Shown here: positions 12,151 to 24,700 of the stretch, in pieces | Numbering within the stretch: position 1 is the first letter of the stretch | Layout of the letters: each line of letters opens with the position of its first letter | Assembly: GCF_958298935.1 (NCBI RefSeq) | Contig: NC_084941.1 | Location: 12,374,001-12,438,000, forward strand | From: Phragmites australis | Lineage: Eukaryota > Streptophyta > Magnoliopsida > Poales > Poaceae | Length of the DNA: 64,000 bases | Direction of reading: 5' to 3' | Notes under the pieces: model-generated | Database searches by the model: none | What the model was told of the DNA's origin: nothing | What the model saw: only the letters and a program-made list of their open reading frames with translations | Program-made: the position numbers and the translations under genes

Positions 12151-13199
12151 TAATCAACATTACTGCAGCATACATCTCATTCATGAGCATAATTTGTTGT
12201 GTAATCATAAGTGATGAAGTCATTGCCAATAAATTAAGAGGTGTAATTTCTTGTTATACACTATTATAATTGTTAGCATGTGATGGCTTATAATAATTGG
12301 TTGAACCTATCTCAATTCGGCTATAATGATGATTCATCGGCACACTAGTTTGTGGTATTCTAGTGATGTAAATATTGCTAATAAATTAAAAGGAGTAGAC
12401 TTATGTTGTATGTTACTAATAGTATTGAAAATTGAAGCATGCATATTATTTTGTATTGGCTACTGCATATTATCAATACATTGTAATTCAAACACTGAAG
12501 ATATAAAATAATCACCCAACATATAATCTGAATTTCTAGCCGAATGCACCAAATTCATCAACATCAACATGCCCTATTCATCATATTTGCAAAATAATCC
12601 TGAGAAACAGGTAGTGTATATGCAAATTATACCTTGAGCTCGGTGTAGATGGATGTCATGATGATGTTGTTGTTGACCCCGAGTTCATACAGCGCCATGG
12701 CCGAAAAAGTTGACTTCTCGGCGTACGGCCTGTAGTAGCAGCGGACGACGGCCTCCCACAGCAGCAGAACGCAACAAAAACAGCAGCACGCGGCAGCGGC
12801 GCGCAGCAGCCGGGGCGTGCAACACAGGGGCGCAAGGCGTGCAGGAACAAGGAATTGGCTTCACGTGAGGTACAGGCACGATGCTAGCAGGAGCTGGTGA
12901 TCGAGCAGCACCAAAACCACACGGCGCGTGGTCTGCTTCACATTGCGTCGCACGATTACTTCGCCTCCACGATGTGCGCTTGAATGTGCTAGCAGATCGA
13001 AACGAATACTTCTTGCCAAGGCCTTGGCTAGCGGCAGCAAGCAAGCGCAAACGGCCAAAAGGCCTGACGCGGCAGAGACGGAAAAAGTAGATCGGTTCGA
13101 ATAATCGGCCACGGAAACAAATTCGGCTGCACCTAATCCGAACAAATGGACTCTAACGGAGTTAAAAAGGTGTATAGACGTAAAAGGTACCACGTTAAA

Positions 13200-13826
13200 C
13201 ATCGAGCATCTCCTATGTGATATCTAGCGAGCAGCGTTCAGAATATCCAGATCGTAACGTTATGTCGTTGGACTTTCATAGTTATCTATGTTTGGGAAGG
13301 ATCCGTCGGAGCGCGGATAGCTAGTAGCTTATTTTTGTCATAGAGATTAAGAGCATATAGTAATATAGATAGAAAAAAAAAAAAATACTATAGAAGCTAG
13401 ATAAAAGATGAAAGGTAATGTAAATTATATTTGATCGATCGATTGATGATTCTTAATCGGTCATGATCCTTTTATATTTAAAGGTAACCATATAAGATCA
13501 GAACTTCTAATTTAAACCGAACATGATTTACAGAAATGATTCAGTTTACCTTCTGATCTCAAAATATTCTATAACTAATATATCTACTCAAATATTCTTT
13601 ATTACAACCGGCCTTCATGGTTCACTGGTGGCAAGAATTATTCACTGGTCATAGGTACTGTTTGCCGGTTACATGTGCTGTTTACTCGTTATAGTACTGT
13701 TCATCTGATAGGGTACTGTCTATCGGTCGGGGTACTGTCTATCGGTCGGAATAACGATCTCATTCCTCTGTTTAGCCAACCATAACTGTAATAAGTATTA
13801 TAATATCAAAATTTATTATTAATACA
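13200..13826 (-). repeat. 5' LTR of the gypsy element
   Basis: Starts TGTATTAATAAT at 13826 (minus). It contains the GTACTGT(T/C) unit array (13,780-13,620), then a TATAAAAGG core promoter near 13,475-13,467 and a TATGCTCTTAATC-type leader. The 3' limit is uncertain because no clear primer-binding site was found; similarity-independent cues place it near 13,200. Confidence 0.5.
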
Positions 13827-13913
13827 CTTTCATGTATTCTACTTAAAAACTAAAAACTAAAATTATTATTTAACAGAGATTCTAAAATAAAATAGTTTAC
13901 CAAACAGGCCTAA

Positions 13914-13990
13914 ACAAGTATTCTCGGTGCCATACTCCCTGCAATGCTAGCTGGTGACATTAGAATCTCCCAAGAAACTTTATTGATTAT
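13914..13990. repeat. 77-bp direct repeat, copy A
   Basis: Matches 15020-15097 with about seven differences by eye (shared core GTGCCATACTCCCTG ... TAGAATCTCCCAAGAAAC). The copies bracket about 1.03 kb. Origin unknown: segmental duplication or remains of an insertion. Confidence 0.8.
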
Positions 13991-14167
13991 AGCGTTACGC
14001 TCTTTACGGATTAATAGTTTTTTTAGATTATTTAAATCTAATATTTTAAGAATAGTCTTAGTCTAACTAAAATTTTAAGATCTGCGTCGATGATTTAGTC
14101 ATATCATCCAATGGTTATTGGCCTAACCGACCACATAGCCACGCCATAAACATACCAACTAGACATA

Positions 14168-14443
14168 GGTTCTGTTTAGCACAGCTTATTGCTGGTTTCT
14201 GTTTCTCATTAGCTTTCAGTTGAAACAAATAAGTTTGTTTATTGCAGCTTTTTAAAAAACTGAAAAACTAACTTTTGATATAAAAATTGATTGAGAGTGG
14301 TTTTTTAAAAAATTGATATGCTGAGAATTTAAAAATTTCTCGTAAAAATCAATAACTTTTGATATAAGTCATAAGTAGCTTTAAAAAAATTATTTTGAAG
14401 TAAAACCTAATAAGTTTCGGTGTCTCAAACAACACCATAGGAA
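14168..14443. mobile_element. Possible MITE
   Basis: The left edge GGTTCTGTTTAGCAC and the reverse complement of the right edge GGTGTTGTTTGAGAC resemble each other. The inside is AT-rich and non-coding with short self-complementary runs, and the size (about 275 bp) fits a miniature transposon. I did not find a convincing TSD, so the ends and the superfamily are uncertain. Confidence 0.35.
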
Positions 14444-15019
14444 AAAAAGAGAGACTACAGTCGCTGCCTACTCTTGCTCGGTTTGCGCGCGTTCAAGTGG
14501 GGGCCCCACCCACCTACGTGGCATCCGTCTTCTCCCCTTCCCGACTTCCCGTGGAAACAGAGCAGTCATGGGCTGCCGTGCCGTTATCTTGTTCCTCTTT
14601 TGGAACGCGCTTCTTGGCAGCCATATCCGCCGGCCGGGCCCGCCTGTCAGATTAATTAGGCGCTGCTTTCTTCCGTGGTGCTGCTGTACTGGCTCCAACC
14701 CCCCCCCCCCCTTCTGAGATGAAATAGTAATTTCGATGTTGCTAGAGTGGATCGAAAACGTGAGAGTTGGGATGGAAGGCCCGAAATAACTTTTTGAAAG
14801 AAGATTGGATGCCAATGCTGAAATAACTCTGTTTTTAAGCATAAAAGATTCGCAGGTTTTTTCCCGCAAGATCTCCTGTAAGAAGAGGATAATCTCCAAC
14901 TTGATTCGGTAATAAAAAAGAAAGAAGACGATTTATTCGTCCGGGCTGTCCACTGCGAAATGTGTGCTTTTTAAAATAGGAAATGACTATAGTGTGCCTT
15001 TTATCATGTCCTCGCACTA

Positions 15020-15097
15020 AACACGTATTGTCCGTGCCATACTCCCTGGAATGCTAGCGGATGACATTAGAATCTCCCAAGAAACTTTATTGATTAT
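15020..15097. repeat. 77-bp direct repeat, copy B
   Basis: Partner of 13914-13990. It lies about 440 bp upstream of the phosphatase start codon, so it is part of or close to that gene's promoter region. Confidence 0.8.
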
Positions 15098-15540
15098 CAT
15101 GATTCTCTTTTCGGATAAGAGAAAAAGAAAGTCAGCGAAATAAAAGTGACGAAATGGATGCCCACGTAACGGTGATGAGCGCAATACGACACGACCTTTC
15201 GAACGTGTCCAGACCGTTGCCACGGGCCGCTCTGGGCTTCGTCTCCTTTGGGTGGTCGCGTGGGGCCCAGTCTGACGCACCGGTGCTACTGGCAGCTCAG
15301 CCCGATGGGCTTCGTCTCCTTCCGATGGCTGGACCGGCCGTGGCCTGCGTGGGCAAGCAGAGCTCAATCCATCCACAAATGACTGGCTCACAGGTCACCT
15401 CACCGCGGAATTTTACGGCGCAGTGGAGCAGCTGCCCGTCCACCCGCCTCTCGACTGCCTCCTTCCCTCACCTCTGAAGAAACGGCGCGGCGCTGCCTGC
15501 TAGCTAGCTGGGTGAAGCAATTAAGCTGGTGGTGGCATCC

Positions 15541-18472
15541 ATGGCCATTCTTTCGCTCAGGCTTGCTGCCAGCGCCGGTTTCGCGGCTCCGCCTTATCCT
15601 AGGAACCGCAGTGGCGGCTTCGCTTTCTCCTCTTCCTCGTGCCGCGCGGTTGCCGCAGCGGCAGGACCCGGGCTGCCGATCACCGTCGCCGGGGACCCAC
15701 CCACGGTCGTGTCCGCGCCCGGCCGCCGCATTGTCGCGAGTACGTTCGTCATCTCATCTCAGCTCAGTCTTCATGCTAATTGCATGTAACGTGCGTGCGT
15801 AATATCGTGTGGTGCTGTGTGAACGTCGGTGGAACTCGCAGTTGGTGATGTCCACGGCGATCTCTACCAAACCAGAGCCGCGCTAAAGATGGCCGGCGTC
15901 CTGAGCGTGGAATCAGATGGCCATGTCTGGACAGGCGGACGGACGGTAACTCCTCTCCTTTTCTTTTAATAAGGGAAAAAGGGCAGCTTTATTAACCCTG
16001 CCTTCTGCAGAAGCCAACAAGGTTCACATGAGTAGGAAAAGAAAAGAAAAGATAAAAAGGCAGAACAACTAGCACAGCATCCTGTTCAAATGCTTGATGT
16101 TGCACGTTTCAAGCTATATGTATCGTTTCACGATATATGTATCGTTTCACGAATATTAATCTCTAAAGTTAATTTGCTGCCAAGATAGCGAGTCTGTGTC
16201 TATGCAAAACTTCATTTCCCGCGCACCTTTTCTGTTCTGTTCCCTAGTTTGATCGACATCATGTTTGCAATGTGCATTATTATTCGGTCAAATTGATGTG
16301 CTTCTGTACAGGTACTCGTTCAAGTCGGTGATATCCTTGACCGCGGCGAGGATGAAATTGCTATACTATCTCTATTGAGCTCACTGAATGTGCAAGCCAA
16401 ATCTCACGGGGGTGCTGTATTTCAGGTTTGTGTATCAGTATTACTCCCTGGCCTCTAAATGTTAGTATTTGTTGGTGCTTATTCTGATATAATATGGTTC
16501 TTGATTCTTCGATAGGTTAACGGAAATCATGAAACTATGAATGTGGAAGGTGATTTCCGGTACGTAGATCCTGGAGGCTTTGATGAGTGCATACGCTTCC
16601 TCGAGTACTTGGATGAATGTGATGGTAACTGGGATGATGCCTTTCTCAACTGGGTTAATGTCGCTGAAAGGAGGAAGAAAGAATATGGAGCTTCGCCTAA
16701 TGGTGACTGGCGTCCTTGGAACTTTGTCAAGGTAAGCAATTTTTTTTTTTTTTTTTTGCAATCTATATATATTTCAATGTATTCACTTGGTTGAAAAAAA
16801 AAACCCACCATCAAATAACTCTAAATCAGAACTGGAACAAATAATTTACAGCTAGTAACTTTGTAGAACCGTTTTTAAAAGATGCATTGATGAGGTATTC
16901 TCTTCTGCTTCTGAAATATTTCCCTTTCAATGTTGAGACAGAAGCAGAAAGGAATTGCCGCAAGAACATCGCTTTTCAAGAGAGGTGGCCTATTAGCGTG
17001 TGAATTGGCGCGACATCCTGTTGTCCTTAAGATCAATGACTGGATATTTTGTCACGGTGGCCTTCTTCCTCATCATGGTGAACCCCCTTTGCCTCCCATT
17101 GCATCAGTGTTAGCCTACGTATTTGCTTATGTGCTTACTCTAAACAATATATCACATCCGGTGTATACCAGAACCTGTCTGACAGGAACTGTGTAAACTG
17201 AATGCAGGAAGAGGCTCTCTTGTTTGAGCTTAGCACGAACAAGCTGGATTTTTGTGTCCTAGCAAAAATAAAATTACAATTAAAATTCTGTTTGATAACA
17301 CAGATTGCATCTAGTAACTAATGTTATCTTAATTTGTTCTCTTCGTATTCGCAGCTGAATACGGGATCGAGCGCATGAACAAAGAAGTATCAATGTGGAT
17401 GAAATGTTCAGGTGAAGACAGTGATGATGAAACAGATATCCCCTTCATAGCTACTAGAGGTTACGACAGTGTGGTATGGAGTCGCTTGTACTCGCAAGAC
17501 CCTGCTGAAAGGACGCGCCGCTCTTTGATGGTGCGAAAAATCCAATCCACTAGACATATGATGCTTCTTTTTATTTTTGCATCATGGAAAATATATGTGT
17601 CCCATTGACAAAACTGTTTCAGATTTCACAAAATGTTACACAGATGTTCATGTTGGTTTCAGCTATCTTCTGTTGTTGCTGAACAAACGCTGAAAACTGT
17701 GGGAGCCAAGGGGATGGTCGTAGGGCACACGCCACAGACCCACGGAGTGAATTGGTATCTATCGTTCTCAAATCTCAATTGGAGACTGATCTAAAAAAGA
17801 TCTCAATGAGAAGATTTACGAGATAACATTCTAACAGATAAGTTAAGCGATGTCTATATTTTTTTGTCAGCAAATGCGATGGAAAAGTTTGGTGTGTTGA
17901 TGTGGGCATGTCTTATGGTGTTCTCTACTCAAGACCGGAGGTAAAGTTTTATTTTTGAGATGGAAATCTATTTGAAAATAGGATTTCCCTAGTCACTGAA
18001 AATTCAAAATGCCTTATTGATTTCTAGTAAAATATCCTGCTTGTTTTGTAAAAAAGTAAATTCTATTTATCGTTGTGTTGACACTCGAACATTTTGTAAA
18101 TTTATTCACGAGATGCATTTGGTGATCCTCTGCATGGCATGCATACTGAACTTTTTTTTTCTGTAACCTGAGTATCGAAACTACGACAACATTTCTCGGT
18201 GTGTTAATGAAGATTTCTTAATAAATGACTTGTTCTTTTCTCATTTAAAATTCCATCCTCCTTGATTGGTAGATTACACTATGTTGATGCCCACAAACTT
18301 TTTTTTGTTTTGCTTATTCTATGATGGTCTGAATTTCAGAAAATGCCACTATTTTGGTGTCTGATGTTCGATTTTTATGAATTAGGTCCTAGAAATAGTC
18401 AATGATAGACCGAGGGTTTTGAAGAAGCAGAGGGACTCGTATGATGAGATGGAAGTGCTAGACTATTTATAA
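15541..18472 (+). CDS. SLP1: Shewanella-like protein phosphatase, chloroplast type (complete, 9 exons)
   Basis: PPP-family metallophosphoesterase that removes phosphate from Ser/Thr residues using two metal ions. Exons: 15541-15739, 15842-15945, 16312-16425, 16516-16731, 16942-17077, 17355-17530, 17663-17754, 17871-17940, 18386-18472. All junctions are GT..AG and keep one frame of 397 aa. The start is the first ATG of the frame. Residues 1-66 are Ala/Ser/Arg-rich with few acids, like a chloroplast transit peptide, which favours SLP1 over SLP2. Metal/catalytic motifs are all present: GDVHGD at 68-73, GDILDRG at 107-113, GNHE at 142-145, CHGG with His249, GHT with His337. An acidic stretch (GEDSDDETD) follows near 276-284. 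The gene looks intact; the product is assigned from motifs and layout, not from a database search. Confidence 0.92.
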
Positions 18473-19364
18473 AACATTGAGAATCTTATGTAAGCACTCT
18501 TTCATCTCAGCCTCTTCGTCATTTTTTTTAAAAATAACTAAAGCATGCCATGCAATTTGTGCAGCTTCTGAAATATAGACTCTTCACCAAATTTTTACTG
18601 TTTTGTTCTTCCGTTCTGATAATTATTTTGTTCTCTGCAAGATCATTTGGATGGCATCATGCATTCATACATAGCTAGTTCTTTCCATTCGCTGAAAATT
18701 CTTAGATGAAATAATCATGTTACTGCAGGTATATAATAGCAAACATTATTTGTCCTGAAAGCTACTGTACCAGATAATTTGGGAGGAAATATAGGAAGGA
18801 ATATGCTAGAGCTATAAACATAAACATCAGAAGGAAGGTCTTCACATTGTGGTCAGTACATTTCCGTCAATTGAAACTGCATTTCATGTTTGGACAAAAT
18901 TGCACTGCTCTACAAATTTGATATGCTGCCAGATCACTACATATATCTCTATCATGTATGGCTTATGATATGTAGTTATGTAGAAACAAAAAATTAAAAG
19001 ATTTTCTGGGTCCCTAAATTAAATTACTACTTGGAATTGAACAATTGGATCCATCATTTAGAATGTTGTAGTCAGTAGTCACCAGTCTGACAAACCTTAA
19101 AAAACATGTCATACAGGTTAACTCTTGTAGAAAACTGCAGATGTCACACATGAAAGCCGAAGGTCTGTGGCTTCCTTCACAAAGTCGGATCAAATTTTTG
19201 GTGGCGCTTCTTTGTATCAGCATTCAAAGATCTCTCAATCAGATTGCTCATAGCCTTCTTCAGAGCTTTCTGTAGGAATCAGGAACCACACAAATAGTAG
19301 AATGAGTTGGAGAATACATGTACATGATCAGGCTTCTCATGTAACTGTTGTGTTATATTAAAAA
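18473..19364. other. 3' flank of the phosphatase gene
   Basis: AT-rich, non-coding. The 3' UTR starts here, but no clear polyadenylation site could be singled out. Confidence 0.4.
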
Positions 19365-19530
19365 CAAGAACTCGACCACGGGAAGAAGACGTCTCCTTAG
19401 CTTTGTCTTAAGAGAGAGAAATACCAAACCTTTAAGGATATGCTCACATGACCTGCGAGCACTCAGGTTCGAGCCCGGATGGGCGGCCTCACAACTAGAG
19501 GCTCTATCAACCGAGCTATTGTCCGGTTTT
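19365..19530 (-). mobile_element. tRNA-derived SINE-like element
   Basis: On the minus strand an A-box-like TAGCTCGGTTGATAGAGC (19518-19501) is followed about 25 nt later by a B-box-like GCTCGAACC (about 19474-19466). This is the internal RNA polymerase III promoter layout of a tRNA. The rest cannot fold into a full tRNA and runs into a T-rich tail near 19365, as in plant SINEs. I found no clear TSD. Confidence 0.5.
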
Positions 19531-20531
19531 CTGTCTTCAACAAACTAATTCTCCTTCTTACCTTCTAATAGCTGCCTTAAAAATGCAAGTTTGCATAGAA
19601 TCTGCAAGCAGTGTAACACCAAACCATGGAAGAAAAAACAATCGGAGATGAATATATTGGACCACCAGCATTGTCTCTGTTTCCGGTTGTTTGCAAGTAT
19701 AGTATTAAACTTCTGAAAAAAATTCATGCAAATTTGGCCCTGATGTCTGTAAGTATATATTTGGACCAATTAAATTAAATTGTTAGTTATTATTCAACAA
19801 TGTAAAACACCGACCGGATAGGGTTGGTTTCTTTTGTGATGCTTGGTTTGTAAGGCCAGGTTGAATTTGGACAGGCTAGAGGGATGCAAGAGATGGTGAT
19901 TGATTGTGTGTTTGAGGACTAATAGGATTTGGGAGATGTTGTGTGGTTGGGTGCATGAGGATGTTTTTCTTTGCATGGGGGTGCATGAGGATGTTGTTCA
20001 AATGTGGTAAAGCATGAGAGGGTATAATTGAGCGTTTCTATGGAGCCTTGCCTTTAGGGAATCTTGCATCTGCTTATGCATGCAACCAACCAAACATGTG
20101 AGCCTGATCCGAACCCATACACCGAACCAATCACACCATAACTTGTCTATCCTTTTGAATCCAGGGAACTATTTAACGTGTATGTTCATCACTAGATTCA
20201 AAATTGCTAGTTTTCAAAATAGAAGATTCAAAACCATGATTTTGTTTCAGAAGTGTACCCTCACGCATAAAAAGAAGAAAGTAGCTGACTTTCCAAGAAA
20301 ACATATGCAACACAGTTTTATCATTAGCACATCCATAGCTTCTTTTTAAAACTGTAACCACTAGCATATATCAAAGTATTTAGATTTGAACAATATGAAC
20401 ACATTCATCATGAAAAAGTAATTATTTTTAAGAACAGTTTTAGTAGTTTGGTAATATAAGCTCATAAACAAGAAGTAAACTAGGTTATGGTTGTTGCTGA
20501 TTCAAGACCCGTGCAAGTATTTTGGAGCACA
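19531..20531. other. Intergenic, no feature recognised
   Basis: AT-rich with scattered short frames. A GT-rich stretch at 19,800-20,060 contains a repeated GTGCATGAGGATG unit (near 19,950 and 19,980) but no coding or transposon signature that I can name. Confidence 0.4.
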
Positions 20532-21194
20532 AGTGGTGTCACATCCCAAATTCTTAATCACGCATTTAAGCAAAATCATGCTTCTTAAGTATTATGCTTA
20601 ATTTTGTGTAATGGTAATTCGGAGCGCTAATGCACTTCGTTAAAATTCATTTGGATAAGAGAAAGAAAATTGAGGGAGAAAATAATAGAAATTGCATTGA
20701 AAATACTCATTTTCTCTAACATGTGGGTCCCACTAGTGGCCCCACCATCCCACCCACCAAATGGGGCAGCCCCACCTGCTCCCTCTCTCTCCTCCCTCAC
20801 TCCCCACATCCTCCAAGCTACAGCAACAGTAGCTCCTCCTCTCTCCCTCTCCCACTCAAGCTCACTCTCCCTTTATTCTCAAAATTCGAGCTCAAGTGGA
20901 GGATTCAATGTATGCATGTGGTACCATTACATTCTCTAGCTCATGAGTTATTCATCTATCCAATCCATTTTCATTTTCGTGGTAGAATCGAGTAGTTCTT
21001 GAAGTTCTTGGCGGTCTTGAGTTTTTTGGAGAAAAAATGGAGTTTTGGTCGAAAATGAGCTCTAAAGTCGTGTTGCTAGTTGATGAGTAAGTTCCAGTAC
21101 CCTTGGACTATCCCTAACATGTCCGCTTTAGGCTTGGAAAAGATTGCAACTCGAATCAACCAAAAATCCACTCGAGAACAACTTTTCTGGGTTG

Positions 21195-21722
21195 GCTCGG
21201 ATACTCCGGACTCACCCGGATACTCCGAGTTCAGCAAAAATTATCCGTTGAATTGTGTTCAAAATTGGTTAGGGTTTAAGGTGCGAGATTGGTTTAGAAC
21301 CTTTTGGATAGGGCATATGCACGTTTGTGTAGCACAGATTTGTAAAGTGAGTCAAATCACCCAAGTGGAAAAAAATCGTGAAGAACCCAAGTTTGTATCA
21401 CTTGGATTATCCGGTCAAACCCGGAGACTCCAGGTAGTTCTGTGGTCGTGTAGCCAAGAGTTTCGTTCGGAACCTCACTTGGATTGTCCGGCACATTCCG
21501 GATAGTCTAGACCAACCCGGAGGTTCCGGGTCAAGTTAGAATAGTGCTAACCGAGAGTCTTCACCGGAGGATGGCCCGGATACTCTGGAACTCGAACATT
21601 CCGGATTCACCCGGATACTCCGGGCCAGTCAAATAAAAAGCAGTAACCGAGCGCCTCTTCCGGATGGTCACCTAGAGGGTCTGAACCCGGATACTCCGAA
21701 CCAATCCGGATACTCCGGATGG
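21195..21722. repeat. CCGGATACTCCGG palindrome array
   Basis: Roughly a dozen degenerate copies of CCGGATACTCCGG or CCGGACT/CCGGTTC variants, clearest at 21198-21228, 21597-21630 and 21686-21722. The array lies in the U3 part of the outer LTR. Open frames across it (for example 21080-21505) are by-products of the repeats. Confidence 0.75.
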
Positions 21723-24700
21723 TTGTTATTTTTCGGTTTTTGTTTAGATCATTTAGTATTACATTGATTCACATATCTTATACTTCTAGCATGTTGTTAA
21801 GCATTGTGGCATGCGTCATTGCATTCATTCATACTCATCATTGCACGTGTTCTTGTTTAGCTAACAAGGAGCCGGAGCGGGAGACGACCATGGTCGAAGA
21901 CAACTACGATCTTCCGGATTTTGGCGAGTGTTGCGTGGGTAACTATAGGCAGCTACCTGAGCAGCAAGGCAAGCATCTATCATATTGCATCTTTGTCGAA
22001 TTGAATGAAATCTAAATATTGATAAACTATGCTTATGTATAGGTTTGCATGTATAGGGAGTTGATGTTGGGGTTTTATGGGTAGAACCTATATTGATTGC
22101 ATAATCCCTACCTTGAATTGTTCACCTATATCCTTGTAGCCTTGGTAACGTGGTAAATGTCTAAGAGTCGATCAAAATGCTTAGCAATGCATATGTCCTC
22201 GGTAGAAGACGAGCAATAGTTCGACCGTTGTTCGTGAGCTTAGGGCTTACTACTTGTTCACGTATATGGTTATGTGGATATTGGTTGGATAAGTGGTGAG
22301 TATGAGGCGAGATGTGGGTAGTGTTAGGGGTGACGTCTGCCTCGAAGGAAAGTCCTGGGGGCAGTCCGGGAGAGGAACTCGGGTACCGTAGACCGCTTAC
22401 ATCGTTTAAGGCCGATCATCGGGTAGTTGACTTTAGCACTGACCTTACTCACCACATGCCGATCTAATGGTAAGGCGAGCCGAATTCCTTCGCAGCTGCG
22501 GCTTTGTGAGCCTGAACATCGACGGTGTGAGTGGGTGGGCTTGTAAGTGGTACAGGTTTGCTCCGGGAGTAGTTATAGTACTGTCGCGCCGAGCAATGCA
22601 CGATCCACACGGTTGGGGCTGGTTAGGAAAGATTGTCACGAGTACCCCCTTGTGTGCACTTTAGCGGGTGGCACAATGTAACACCCTGAATTTTAGCATA
22701 TAAAAATATAGCAAAATTCGCTCCAAATTAAAACTTTTTCTAATTATTAAACTAGTATAAAACAAAGGAAGTATATATTTGATGTATATATACTTGTATG
22801 TATATATTCAAATATATTATTTTGGACAAGTATTCCAAAGATCACTAAGTTAATTTCTAAATTAATCGTTGCATAAATTGAGCATATGCATTTTGGTTTA
22901 TTGTTCTTATGGTTCTTTGTGTGGCGATTCGAGTGTTGTATGCTTCTCAGTTCGAATCTATTCTAGTTCTTCTCGGTAATTTCCTAATCCAAATCCATTC
23001 GATTCAATTGCATTCAAATTGAATCACTCAATCTCAATTTGAATATTTCCAAATCCTATTACCAATTCAAACTATTCAATTTGATTCCTTGCAAATACAA
23101 ATACAATTCAAATACATCTATTTGAATTATCACACATTTCATTTACAAATTCAAATACATCAATTGAAATTGTTACAAATATCTCTCCCATCTCTCCTTC
23201 TCTCTCAGCCCATCCTCTTCCCCATGCTTTTCTCTGTGTGATCACCGACCAAGGCAAGCCCATGCTCCTCTCTTTCCCTCTGATCTTTTCACCGCAAGCT
23301 CATCCCCATGCCTCACTGATCTTCTCACTGAGGATGGTAAAACCAAATTCTCTTCATCCCTCTCCCTTCTCAAACAAGCTTCTCCACACACATACATGCA
23401 TACACAAAGCACAGCAGCAGCACCTTCCTTGCTCCTCTCTCACACGAGCATTCATACACACAAGCACACATACACACAGGTGCTCAACCATGGCTCCTCT
23501 GCCTCTCCTCTTCGCGCCCGTGCGTCCTCCCGCACCGCCGCGCTCAGCTCCTCCGTGCCGTCTCGACCGCTCGGCCACGTCCAGCCAGTGCGCCACCCCG
23601 CCGAACCGAGCCCGCCACGGCGTCAAGCCGCTCATACCGAGCCGCCGTGGCCCACCTCGACTCCAGCCGGCCGCACCGACCCAGCCGTGCCGTGCCACCC
23701 ACGCGCCGTGCGCCGTCCAGGTGAGCTCCCTGCTCGGTTCGCCTCCCCCCTCTCTCTGTTCAGGGCAGCCACCCGCGCGTCTCCCGCGCCGTCGTCGTTG
23801 CTCGCCCGTGCGTGCCGCGCCGTAGCGTCGCTTGTGCCGCGCCACGCCTTCGTGCGTCGTGCCGCCGTCCCGACGCGCTGAGCCGCCCGGGCTCCTCCCG
23901 TGCGCCGCACCGCGTCGCGCTGCGCCGCTAGTGTGTGCTGTTCCGCCGTGGCCGAGCCTCCTTCTCCGGCCTCCCACCGGCGAGCCTTCTCCATCTCCCC
24001 GCCGCGCCGGCCCGCATGTCCTCCGAGCCGCCGCCCTCTGCGCCGTCCCGAGAGACCACCGTCGCCGATCTTCTCTCCGCTGAGCTCTTCCTCCGGCCTC
24101 CCTCTCTCTCTCCGGTGCCACCATCTCCACCGGCGCGTGGCGTCACTCCGCCGCTTCCCTGACCAAGAACTCCCGCCGCCCCGGCCTGTGTTGCCGCATG
24201 TGCGCCGCCGGGAAGCTCCGCCCTCCTCCGCCGGCCAGCTCCGCCGCCGCTCTCTCCGGCGCCGCCGCCGCCCCTCACTCCGGTCTCCTCCGCCTCTCTC
24301 TGAGCTGCACAGGCAAAATGGCCCGACCGGCCTTATTCCCCCCCCCCCCCGCCTGCCTTATCTCCTCCCTCTCTCTAGCCGTGGGCCCCACGAGTCCATG
24401 AGACCGGTCCACGGTGGACCATACACCGAGCTCCCCTTCGGTCTACCGGCCTACACACCGAGCCCACCGACAGCCCACAGCGCCCGGTCCACGGTGCGCC
24501 CACCTCACAACCTCCCTCCGGTCCACAGTCCCACGGACCGAGTTCGCGAAACAGTGCTCCCTCTCTTTTCCCAGGAATTATCCTTTTCGGTAAATCTTCC
24601 GACGTCCGTAATTCATCCGTTTCAACTCCGATTTCGGTGATTCTTTCACCTATATTTCTCTAAAATCATAATCTACCTCCATGCCAAATCTTGTATATTT

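Larger units (their letters stand above)
8816..13826 (-). mobile_element. Decayed Ty3/gypsy retrotransposon, pol missing
   Basis: Two related LTR pieces lie about 4.8 kb apart. On the minus strand each opens TGT(T/A), then shares the TTACAGT..TGGTTGGCT-like block and a run of GTACTGTTCATC-type units. The 3' LTR begins at 9066 and is immediately preceded by a polypurine tract containing AGGGGGCATG. The 5' LTR begins at 13826. Between them only gag-like sequence is recognisable (about 12,150-10,440), with no RT, RNase H or integrase. The 3' LTR loses similarity below about 8816. This looks like an old element with a large internal deletion or a non-autonomous derivative. Confidence 0.65.

Noticed and set aside
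19466..19476. GGTTCGAGCCC as a tRNA B box on the + strand
   Set aside because: No A box or cloverleaf on the + strand; the minus-strand SINE reading explains it better.
21080..21505. 141-codon frame on the + strand
   Set aside because: Produced by the CCGG palindrome array in the outer LTR.
23238..24640. Overlapping Pro/Arg/Ala-rich frames on both strands
   Set aside because: High GC content removes stop codons on both strands; the block lies within the giant solo LTR. No domain seen.
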